From Pontibacter sp. SGAir0037 (GTDB taxonomy: Bacteria; Bacteroidota; Bacteroidia; Cytophagales; Hymenobacteraceae), in contig NZ_CP028092.1 of the NCBI RefSeq assembly GCF_005491705.1, positions 310,001-374,000 of the forward strand: a DNA stretch of 64,000 bases, written 5' to 3'. Positions 43,515-51,384 of this stretch are shown here, in pieces (positions within the stretch are counted from its first letter, which is position 1; each line of letters starts with the position of its first letter). A program made the position numbers and the translations under genes. The notes beneath the pieces are model-generated. The model had not been told where the DNA came from. It made no database searches and worked only from the letters and a program-made list of their open reading frames with translations.

Positions 43515-43595
43515 TTATTTAACAAGCGTTTATCTGAAAAGGAAGAGTTTTTTATTGTGTTTTTTTAAAGTTAGATTAGGTGAGTAGAGAGGTAC

Positions 43596-43621
43596 AGCAT
43601 TTCTCCTCCGGGAGAAATGCT
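43596..43621 (+). terminator. hairpin after the ROK gene
   Basis: AGCATTTCTCC (43596-43606), loop TCCG, GGAGAAATGCT (43611-43621): a perfect 11-bp stem. No T-run follows, so it is a weak terminator candidate. Confidence 0.5.
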
Positions 43622-43845
43622 TACTTCTTACCTGATAAGCTCCTGGCACTGTCATAAATGCTCAAATTCGGAGTTTTAACATTGTTTTAAAGGCATAATA
43701 AATTTTAATTGCTATATTTAATAATGATTTTTCAATCAGTTGATAAACAATTAATTAAAACTGTAGCATGATTAGTTGGTCCATGCCTGAAGCTATACCC
43801 ATAGCATTCATAATGACTAAAGAAGCTGCTTAGATTTTTACATGT

Positions 43846-44586
43846 ATGAAAAAAACAATTACATCGGCTTTCTATCTGATGATATTAGCCTTGGGAGTGA
43901 TTACCCACGGACAGGCACAGGACAGGAAGCAGAGCAGGGAAAACAGATGGACTTATATAGGAGACTATATCAGCAAAGACTCTGTTACCCGAGGGCCTTA
44001 CACGCTGGTCTTTATTAACAAGGATTCTCTGTTTCACCAGAACGGAGCCGACATCAAGAAAAAGATGATAGATGCTTTCTTTACTGTATATCCACAGGAA
44101 GCCAAGCGCTTTAATCCTAACACAGCCCGAAAAGTTACTTTTGTAATAGATCCCGGATACCAGGGAGTTGCTGCTGCCAGTTCAGGCATTATCCGGTATA
44201 GCCCTAAATGGATGCTGGAACACCCGGGCGATATTGATGTGGTAACGCATGAGGCTTTTCATATTGTGCAGGCTTATAAAGGAGGTGCCGGTCCGGGGTG
44301 GTTAACAGAAGGTATAACCGATTATGTAAGGTATAAATATGGTGTAGATAACGCAGGGGCCAACTGGTCTTTGCCGGAACTGAAGCCGGAGCATAGTTAC
44401 ACAAACAGCTACCGCATAACAGGCCGTTTCCTGGCCTGGCTGGAGAAAAACATTAACGCAAAGATTGTGGACAACCTCGACTCTGCTATGAGATCAGGTA
44501 CTTATACACCGGAAACATGGGTAAAACTAACTGGTAAAACAGTAGACGAACTGTGGCAGGTGTATGCGCAGAATCCGGCTTTATAG
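43846..44586 (+). CDS. secreted basic-secretory-protein-like metallopeptidase
   Basis: A 246-residue exported protein (signal SAFYLMILALGVITHGQAQ). The peptidase core contains VTFVIDPGYQGVAAASSG and the zinc motif VVTHEAFHIVQ (H135, E136, H139), then GWLTEGITDYVRYKYG with E155 as a likely further ligand or structural residue. This is the pattern of plant and bacterial basic secretory proteins (BSP, PF04450). It is followed after 45 nt by the DUF1080 gene on the same strand. A peptidase in a glycan locus suggests a glycoprotein substrate (inference). Confidence 0.85.
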   Translation: MKKTITSAFYLMILALGVITHGQAQDRKQSRENRWTYIGDYISKDSVTRGPYTLVFINKDSLFHQNGADIKKKMIDAFFTVYPQEAKRFNPNTARKVTFVIDPGYQGVAAASSGIIRYSPKWMLEHPGDIDVVTHEAFHIVQAYKGGAGPGWLTEGITDYVRYKYGVDNAGANWSLPELKPEHSYTNSYRITGRFLAWLEKNINAKIVDNLDSAMRSGTYTPETWVKLTGKTVDELWQVYAQNPAL

Positions 44587-44631
44587 TATAAAATAAGAAC
44601 CTATTCAACTTTCTAATTATAAAAACGCAGT

Positions 44632-46497
44632 ATGTTAAAAACAAGACTTTTTCCTATTGCACTGGCCTTAGCCTGGGTATGTGGAGCAAGTTCGGCCTTT
44701 GCACAAGTTAGTGCAAGCCAGTCGAAGCCGCTTCCGCTGAACGACCTGTCTCAGTTCAGAGACCCGGGCAAAAGCTGGAGTGTAGCAGGCGATGTAACCG
44801 CAAACCTGGAGAAAACAAACGTAATAAGTACCTCCGGCGGATCAGGTGTGCTGGTGAATAACCCTACTAAAAAGAACAAAGGTGCAGACCTGCTCACAGT
44901 GCAGGAGTATGGCGATGTAGACCTGGAGCTTGATTTTATGATGGCCAAAGGCGCTAACTCTGGTGTTTACCTGCAGGGACGTTATGAAATTCAACTGGAA
45001 GACAGTTGGGAAAACAAGAAAGCTACTTACGGTAGCAACGGTGGCATTTATCAGCGTTGGGACGACAAAAGACCTAACGGACAGCAAGGTTATGAGGGCT
45101 ATGCGCCACGCCAGAATGTGAGCCGTGCGCCTGGTTTATGGCAGCACCTGCGCATTTCGTTTCAGGCACCACGTTTCGATGCCAGCGGTAAAAAAATAGA
45201 AAATGCCAAAATCCTCCGCGCTGAACTGAATGGCGTTACCATACATGAGAACGTAGAGCTAACCGGGCCAACCCGCGGCGCAATTGCAAACGATGAAAAA
45301 CCAACAGGACCGCTGCGTTTCCAGGGAGACCACGGCGCAGTGGCTTTCCGCAACATCATAGTAAGCGAATTTAACAAACCCCGTCCTGAACTGGTGAACC
45401 TGAACTATGCTGTTTTTAAAGGTAAGTTCGAAAAAGAGCCGGACTATAATAGCTTGCCACCAGAGGCAAAAGGACCAATGACAATGCTGACCGGCGGAAT
45501 AGAAAACCTGCCGAAGGATTACATTATCCGCTATACCGGAACTTTAAAAGTGCGGGAGCCAGGCGATTATTATTTCAACCTGAATACGGCTAACGGAAGA
45601 GGCCAGATGAAAATCGGGGATAAAGTGAATCTTCCGATGGGAGGCCGCAACGCCATGGGAAGAGCTACTTTGGCTGCAGGCGACTATCCTTTCGAAATGG
45701 TATACCAGAAAATGGTAGAGTGGGGCAAGCCTGCCTTTGGCATTAACATTATGGGTCCGGGTATTCGTGCCTTTATTCTGGGCGATGCCATAGATGCCAG
45801 TGCCAACGGAAATACACCAGCCGGTCCTATTTTGGTAGATGCACCAGCTAATACAATTCTGCGCAGCTTTATGGACCTTCCTGCTCCTACTGGTAACGGG
45901 CCTTCTGCCAAGGTAGTGCATGCTGTATCGGTAGGTAGTCCGGAGCAGGTGCACTATACCTACGACCAGGATAATGGCAACCTTGTACAGGTATGGCGTG
46001 GCGGTTTTCTGGATGCAACACCTATGTGGTACAACCGTGGTAACGGTACTTCCCGTCCGCTCGGCACAGTACAATATCTGGGCAAACCATCTTTCACCAT
46101 TGCAAAACTAAGTTCCGGTAATGCTGCCTGGGTAGCCGATACAGCAGGTACAGGCTTCCGTCCGAAAGGCTATGTGCTGGATCAGCAGGATCAGCCAACC
46201 TTTAAGTATTTAGTGTATGGCACTTCGGTTGAAGATCAGGTAAGAGTGCTGGAGAACGGCCAGGGAATCCGCCGATCCATAGCGGTTCAGAATCCTTCAG
46301 GTGACCTTTACGCCAAACTGGCCGAAGGTAATACCATAGAGGCTGTTTCCAAAGAAATGTATGTGATCGACGGTAAATCATATTACCTGCGTGTAGACGA
46401 TGCCGGAGGCGCAAAGCCAGTGGTGCGTGATTCCAATGGCAAGAAAGAGCTGATTGTACCGGTAAAGGGCAAGCTAAGCTATTCTATTCTTTTCTAA
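44632..46497 (+). CDS. DUF1080 (3-keto-glycoside hydrolase-like) protein with PA14-like domain
   Basis: A 621-residue exported protein. The DUF1080 concanavalin-like domain (about 35-240) contains KSWSVAGDVTANLEKTNVIS, GANSGVYLQGRYEIQLEDSW and GNGGI-like turns. A PA14-like region (about 265-390) includes DYIIRYTGTLKVREPGDYYF. The C-terminal about 220 residues are of unknown fold. DUF1080 proteins have been linked to 3-keto-disaccharide hydrolysis. The beta-propeller/cytochrome gene starts 18 nt later, so the two form one operon and probably one pathway. Confidence 0.85.
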   Translation: MLKTRLFPIALALAWVCGASSAFAQVSASQSKPLPLNDLSQFRDPGKSWSVAGDVTANLEKTNVISTSGGSGVLVNNPTKKNKGADLLTVQEYGDVDLELDFMMAKGANSGVYLQGRYEIQLEDSWENKKATYGSNGGIYQRWDDKRPNGQQGYEGYAPRQNVSRAPGLWQHLRISFQAPRFDASGKKIENAKILRAELNGVTIHENVELTGPTRGAIANDEKPTGPLRFQGDHGAVAFRNIIVSEFNKPRPELVNLNYAVFKGKFEKEPDYNSLPPEAKGPMTMLTGGIENLPKDYIIRYTGTLKVREPGDYYFNLNTANGRGQMKIGDKVNLPMGGRNAMGRATLAAGDYPFEMVYQKMVEWGKPAFGINIMGPGIRAFILGDAIDASANGNTPAGPILVDAPANTILRSFMDLPAPTGNGPSAKVVHAVSVGSPEQVHYTYDQDNGNLVQVWRGGFLDATPMWYNRGNGTSRPLGTVQYLGKPSFTIAKLSSGNAAWVADTAGTGFRPKGYVLDQQDQPTFKYLVYGTSVEDQVRVLENGQGIRRSIAVQNPSGDLYAKLAEGNTIEAVSKEMYVIDGKSYYLRVDDAGGAKPVVRDSNGKKELIVPVKGKLSYSILF

Positions 46498-46515
46498 CCT
46501 TTGATCTTTTTAGTA

Positions 46516-48525
46516 ATGAAATACACATTTAAAAAATATATCTCTGGTGCTGCGCTGCGTGTGTTGCTTGCCTCTGCTATACTGGCAGGTTCGGGAGCAG
46601 CTGCAGTGGCACAGGAGTCACCCAAAGAAGAAGACTTTTTCAGGATTACCGGGGTTAGCACACCCGAAAACGTATTGCTGGAAGTAGGTGGCATGACCAT
46701 TATGCCGAATGGAGAACTTGCCATTTCTACACGTAGAGGCGATGTTTTCATTGTTGAAAACCCTACCAGTGCAAGACCTTATTTCAGGAAATTTGCCAGC
46801 GGACTGCACGAGATATTGGGTCTGGCTTACAAAGACGGCGCTCTGTACTGTGCACAGCGTGGAGAGTTAACCAAGCTGGTTGATACCGATAAAGATGGAA
46901 AAGCCGATGTGTACGAGACCGTACATAACTGGCCGCTTTCAGGCCACTACCACGAGTATAGCTTTGGTCCTAAAATAGCCCCTGACGGAACATTCTTTGT
47001 GTCTGGTAACGTGGCCTTTGGCGATGAACAATGGTACCGTGGCGAAAGCCGCGTGCCGTGGAGAGGTTGGGTGATGAACATTAACGAAGCCGGTCAGCTG
47101 CAGCCATTTGCAACCGGAGTACGTTCTCCTGCCGGTTTGGGCATCATAGATGGGCAGCTTTTCTATACCGATAACCAGGGCGACTGGATTGGCTCAGGTG
47201 GTTTATGGCATGTAACCAAAGGGTCTTTTATGGGCCACCCTGCCGGGCTGCGCTGGACAAACCTGCCAAACTCACCGCTCAAGCTAACTAAAGATCAGCA
47301 GAATGCGGTGGTAGATGGCCGTGAGATCAAGAACGAAGAAGGCCGCTACATTAAACCGGAAAACATTGTTAACGAAAAGTTTGTTACTCTTTTCGAGGCA
47401 AAAGAAAAGATTCCGGAGCTGAAATTGCCGGCTGTATGGTTACCCCATGGTATACTTGGCGTGTCGAACTCTGAACCAATCATGATTCCGGAAGGCAGTT
47501 TTGGGCCTTTTGAGGGGCAGGTGCTGGTAGGTGACCAGGGCATGAGCCTTATATCCCGTGTGTTCCTGGAGAAAGTGAACGGGGAGTACCAGGGAGCTTC
47601 TTTCCTTTTCAGAAGCGGTTTCCAGTCAGGTGTGCTTCGCATGGCCTGGGCTAAAGACGGTTCTCTGTTTGTAGGTGAGACAAACCGTGGCTGGGGCTCG
47701 GCTGGTGATGAGAACCAGGGGCTGCAGCGCCTGATCTGGAACAACAACGTGCCTTTCGAAATGCGCGCTGTACGTGCCATGCCTGATGGTTTCGAGATTG
47801 AGTTCACAAAGCCTGTTGATATGAAGTCTGCGCAGGACATTGCGTCTTATTCTGTCTCCAGCTTTATCTACAAATATCATCCGGTATATGGAAGTCCTCC
47901 TGTAAGCTCAGAGGAGAATCCTATCAAAGGAGTGAAAGTATCAGCCGATGGTATGAAAGCCCGCATTATTGTAGACAACTTACGTCGTTACCACATCCAC
48001 AACATTACGTTGGAAGGCGTGCGTGATCGTGAAGGATCTTATTCACTTGTTCACCCTACGGCATACTATACGCTCAACAATATTCCTACAGGTCAGAAAC
48101 TTTCGATGAGCGAGGTAAGCACTACCAACTCGGCTGCACCGACAGCAAAAGGAGCGCCAGCAAAAGCAACTACTGCTAAAGCGAGCCAGTCTGCTGCCCC
48201 TGCGAAAACCACCACAACTGCTGCAAAGCCTGCCGCAACTAAAAGCACGGCAGCTTCTGCTAAAGCCCCTACCTATGCAGAGGTAAAAGGCCTGTTATCT
48301 AAGTATACCTGCCTTGCCTGCCATAGCGAGAATAAAAAGCAGATCGGGCCGGCTTATGTAGATGTTGCCAAGCGCAAATATTCTGACAAAAAAATTGTAG
48401 AACTGATTCATAATCCGAAGCCTGAAAACTGGCCTGACTATGCAACAGAGATGCCGCCAATGCCACAGGTGCCCGATGCCGATGCACTTAAAATTGCAAG
48501 GTGGATAAATTCTTTGGCTAAATAA
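46516..48525 (+). CDS. beta-propeller oxidoreductase-like protein fused to cytochrome c
   Basis: About 669 residues from the ATG at 46516 (a TTG at 46501 is in frame). The signal is LLASAILAGSGAAAVAQ. Residues about 35-420 form a sorbosone-dehydrogenase/NHL-like beta-propeller (EVGGMTIMPNGELAISTRRG, ILGLAYKDGALYCAQRGE). A beta-sandwich, then an Ala/Thr/Lys-rich linker (about 535-585), lead to a cytochrome c domain. That domain has the heme motif CLACH (C599, C602, H603) and axial-Met candidates in MPPMP (M646, M649). It is probably periplasmic and able to pass electrons from sugar oxidation. A terminator follows. Confidence 0.85.
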   Translation: MKYTFKKYISGAALRVLLASAILAGSGAAAVAQESPKEEDFFRITGVSTPENVLLEVGGMTIMPNGELAISTRRGDVFIVENPTSARPYFRKFASGLHEILGLAYKDGALYCAQRGELTKLVDTDKDGKADVYETVHNWPLSGHYHEYSFGPKIAPDGTFFVSGNVAFGDEQWYRGESRVPWRGWVMNINEAGQLQPFATGVRSPAGLGIIDGQLFYTDNQGDWIGSGGLWHVTKGSFMGHPAGLRWTNLPNSPLKLTKDQQNAVVDGREIKNEEGRYIKPENIVNEKFVTLFEAKEKIPELKLPAVWLPHGILGVSNSEPIMIPEGSFGPFEGQVLVGDQGMSLISRVFLEKVNGEYQGASFLFRSGFQSGVLRMAWAKDGSLFVGETNRGWGSAGDENQGLQRLIWNNNVPFEMRAVRAMPDGFEIEFTKPVDMKSAQDIASYSVSSFIYKYHPVYGSPPVSSEENPIKGVKVSADGMKARIIVDNLRRYHIHNITLEGVRDREGSYSLVHPTAYYTLNNIPTGQKLSMSEVSTTNSAAPTAKGAPAKATTAKASQSAAPAKTTTTAAKPAATKSTAASAKAPTYAEVKGLLSKYTCLACHSENKKQIGPAYVDVAKRKYSDKKIVELIHNPKPENWPDYATEMPPMPQVPDADALKIARWINSLAK

Positions 48526-48548
48526 ACATGTGTTTATCAAAGAAGATA

Positions 48549-48588
48549 GCAGCGGTAAAATCAGTTTCTGCTGATTCTGCCGCTGCTA
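48549..48588 (+). terminator. terminator after the propeller-cytochrome gene
   Basis: AGCAGCGG (48549-48556) pairs with CCGCTGCT (48581-48588), with an inner ATCAG/CTGAT pair. ATTTTCTTTT follows. Confidence 0.8.
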
Positions 48589-48620
48589 TTTTCTTTTAAG
48601 TACCCGACAGGTATTTGTTT

Positions 48621-48632
48621 TAAAACGTTTTA
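48621..48632. promoter_or_regulatory. LacI-type operator 4 (perfect palindrome)
   Basis: TAAAACGTTTTA is fully symmetric and extends to TTAAAACGTTTTAA (48620-48633). It ends 16 nt before the ATG of the next operon, so a bound repressor should block transcription or early elongation. Confidence 0.7.
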
Positions 48633-48648
48633 ACGACTTAATCTTTAC

Positions 48649-49383
48649 ATGAGAAAAATAACAACATTAGTGGCTATGGCTGCTACCGTATGGATGACTT
48701 TCGGCTGTGCCTCTAAAAGTGGCAATTCAACTGCGAAGGCAGAAAACGCACTCACAAAGAAAGAACAGAAAGAAGGCTGGGTGCTGCTATTCGATGGGCA
48801 GAGCATGGAAAACTGGAAAGGATTTAAAAAAGACGAGGTGCCCGCTGCCTGGCAGGTGGAAGATGGCGCTATTGTACTGTCCGGGAAAGGGGGCGGTGAT
48901 ATCCTGACAAAGAACGAGTACGAGAACTTTGAACTGATGCTGGACTGGAAAATATCCGAAGGCGGTAACAGTGGAATTTTCTTCAATGTTTCGGAAGATC
49001 CTAAGTTCCGCTATACCTGGCAAACTGGTCCGGAAATGCAGATTATCGACGATGAGCGCCACCCGGATGCTAAGCAGGGAAAGGACAACAATCGCCAGGC
49101 CGGTACTAACTACGATATGCACCCGCTTACAACGCCAGCTGTAAATCCGGTAGGAGAATATAACACAGTGCGTTTAATCGTGAAAGACGGCCATGTAGAA
49201 CATTATTTGAATGGAAAAAAAGTAGTAGACTATACGCTTTGGAGCCCGGAGTGGGAAAGCATGGTAAAAGGCAGCAAATTTGCCAGTATGCCAGATTATG
49301 GCCGATACAAAAAAGGACATATTGCGCTGCAGGACCACGGTGATAAAGTATGGTTCAAGAATATCAAGATCAGGCCACTGTAA
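48649..49383 (+). CDS. DUF1080 lipoprotein (3-keto-disaccharide hydrolase-like)
   Basis: A 244-residue lipoprotein; the signal ends WMTFGC with Cys20. The single DUF1080 domain covers most of it: GWVLLFDGQSMENWKGFKKD, WQVEDGAIVLSGKGGGDILT, NFELMLDWKISEGGNSGIFF, PEMQIIDDERHPDA and GHIALQDHGDKVWFKNIKIR. This is the near-consensus form, more typical than the 621-residue paralog upstream. It leads a three-gene operon with GH97 and GH92 (37- and 20-nt gaps). A role in cleaving oxidised disaccharides is inferred from the family. Confidence 0.9.
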   Translation: MRKITTLVAMAATVWMTFGCASKSGNSTAKAENALTKKEQKEGWVLLFDGQSMENWKGFKKDEVPAAWQVEDGAIVLSGKGGGDILTKNEYENFELMLDWKISEGGNSGIFFNVSEDPKFRYTWQTGPEMQIIDDERHPDAKQGKDNNRQAGTNYDMHPLTTPAVNPVGEYNTVRLIVKDGHVEHYLNGKKVVDYTLWSPEWESMVKGSKFASMPDYGRYKKGHIALQDHGDKVWFKNIKIRPL

Positions 49384-49420
49384 TAAATTTTTCTGCTTTC
49401 ACCATACCCCAGGCTTAGCT

Positions 49421-51364
49421 ATGAAACCCGGATATCTTTCTTCAGCTTTCTTTTTCCTCTTTGCTTTTACCGTACAGGCACAACAGAACTATACACTTCT
49501 GTCTCCTGATAAGAAAACAGAAGTCCGCTTATCAGTGTCCGATAGTGTGTATTACGAAGTGCTGGCCGATGCCAAACAACTCATTAACTCATCGGCTATT
49601 GGCATAAGTGCCGATTATGTAAAAGACAACTCCTGGAAAGTAGCGAAAGAAAAGAGACGTTCTGTTAATCAGAGCCTGAAGCCTGTGGTATGGCAGAAAA
49701 CAAATGAAATAGAAGATAATTATAACGAGCTCCGCCTCGACTTTAAAAATAACCTTTCGCTTGAATGGCGGGCTTTTAACAATGGGGTTGCCTGGCGCTG
49801 GATTAGCAGCAAAAAAGGAAACAGTAAAATAAGTGCCGAGACAGCTAACGTTAATTTTGCAAAGGGAGGAAAAGCCTGGTATCCGCTGGAAGATGGCTTC
49901 TTCTCACATAATGAGCGGCTGTACCGTCAGTTGCCACTGGATAGCATTGGCGGGAAGCAATTAGCCAGTCTGCCTGCTCTTTTCCAGGTGCAGGGAATGA
50001 AGGTGCTGCTTACCGAATCTGATTTGCTGAACTATGCCGGTATGTGGTTGCGGGGGAACAGCAAAGGAGGAGTGAAAGGCGTCTTTCCTTACTATCCAAA
50101 GAAAAAAGAACTCAGAGGCGACCGAAATGAAATTGTGAGCGAGCGGGAAAACTATATCGCCAGCTTTGGCGCTGCACAGGCGCTGCCATGGCGCGTGCTG
50201 ATGGTGGCAAGAGATGATAAAGAACTGCTCGCAAACCAGTTGGTGTATCAGCTGGCCACTCCATCGAAAGGCGACTATAGTTGGGTGAGGCCAGGTAAAG
50301 TATCTTGGGACTGGTGGAATGATAACAACATTACCGGCGTAGATTTCAGGGCTGGTATCAACAACGATACCTATAAGTATTACATCGATTTTGCATCCAG
50401 ATATGGAATAGAATATGTGATCTTAGACGAGGGGTGGAGCGATACACGTGATCTTTTAAAGGTGAACCCGGATATTAATGTTCCTGAGCTTACAGCTTAT
50501 GCCAGGAGCAAAAATGTAGGAATTGTACTATGGGCTAGCTGGCTGCCACTGGACCAGAACCTGGAAACGGTACTGGATCAGTTTATGAAATGGCATGTGA
50601 AAGGCATTAAAGTTGATTTTATGCAGCGCGACGACCAGCCCATGGTTAACTATTACGTGCGTGTAGCGGAGGCTGCGGCAAAGCGCAGCATGCTGGTCGA
50701 TTTTCATGGCGCTTATAAACCCACAGGCTTGTCGCGCACTTATCCGAATGTACTTTCTTATGAAGGTGTGTTTGGGCTGGAGCAGTCGAAAGGCGGCAGC
50801 GTAGATCCGGAGCATAATGTAACAATTCCTTTTATTCGAATGGTGGCCGGACCAATGGATTATACGCCAGGTGCCATGCTCAATGCTCAGAAAGATGCTT
50901 ACAAACCTGTGTGGTCGAAGCCCATGAGCATGGGGACCCGCTGTCATCAGCTGGCTATGTTTGTAGTATATGAGAGTCCGCTGCAGATGCTTGCCGATAA
51001 TCCTTCGCATTACTATAAAGAGCCTGAGGCAATGGAACTGCTGGGGCCGGTGCCGTCGGAGTGGGAGGCAACAGTTCCGCTAGAGGCACAGGTGGGAGAC
51101 TATGTTCTGGTTGCCCGCAGAGCTAAAAGCGGCGATTGGTATGTTGGCGGCATGACGGACTGGACAGCCAGAGAAGTAAAGGTAAACCTTTCTTTCCTGG
51201 GTGAAGGGGAGTATAAAATGCAGGTCTGGCGCGATGGCATCAATGCTGACCGCAATGCACAGGATTTTAAAATGGAATCTTTTACAGTAGATAAAAACAC
51301 CAACCTGGTTGCTAAAATGGCAAAAGGTGGTGGTTGGGTAGCACGTATTACAAAAGCTAACTAG
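49421..51364 (+). CDS. GH97 family glycoside hydrolase
   Basis: About 647 residues from the ATG at 49421 (MKPGYLSSAFFFLFAFTVQA); a longer frame from 49280 overlaps the previous gene and is unlikely. The N-terminal beta-sandwich holds YTLLSPDKKTEVRLSVSDSV. The (beta/alpha)8 barrel follows with KVSWDWWNDNNITGVDF, YVILDEGWSD and GIKVDFMQRDDQ, where D399 is a nucleophile candidate. GH97 includes inverting alpha-glucosidases and retaining alpha-galactosidases; the VDFMQRDDQ motif favours the retaining group. It is the middle gene of an operon. Confidence 0.9.
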   Translation: MKPGYLSSAFFFLFAFTVQAQQNYTLLSPDKKTEVRLSVSDSVYYEVLADAKQLINSSAIGISADYVKDNSWKVAKEKRRSVNQSLKPVVWQKTNEIEDNYNELRLDFKNNLSLEWRAFNNGVAWRWISSKKGNSKISAETANVNFAKGGKAWYPLEDGFFSHNERLYRQLPLDSIGGKQLASLPALFQVQGMKVLLTESDLLNYAGMWLRGNSKGGVKGVFPYYPKKKELRGDRNEIVSERENYIASFGAAQALPWRVLMVARDDKELLANQLVYQLATPSKGDYSWVRPGKVSWDWWNDNNITGVDFRAGINNDTYKYYIDFASRYGIEYVILDEGWSDTRDLLKVNPDINVPELTAYARSKNVGIVLWASWLPLDQNLETVLDQFMKWHVKGIKVDFMQRDDQPMVNYYVRVAEAAAKRSMLVDFHGAYKPTGLSRTYPNVLSYEGVFGLEQSKGGSVDPEHNVTIPFIRMVAGPMDYTPGAMLNAQKDAYKPVWSKPMSMGTRCHQLAMFVVYESPLQMLADNPSHYYKEPEAMELLGPVPSEWEATVPLEAQVGDYVLVARRAKSGDWYVGGMTDWTAREVKVNLSFLGEGEYKMQVWRDGINADRNAQDFKMESFTVDKNTNLVAKMAKGGGWVARITKAN

Positions 51365-51384
51365 GCTTTCACAAAGCTTAACAA

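Larger units (their letters stand above)
43481..43845. other. regulatory intergenic region before the metallopeptidase gene
   Basis: 365 nt holding a LacI-type operator at 43503-43514 and a hairpin at 43596-43621. I see no gene. The operator lies 23 nt after the ROK stop and 332 nt before the next ATG. Confidence 0.55.
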
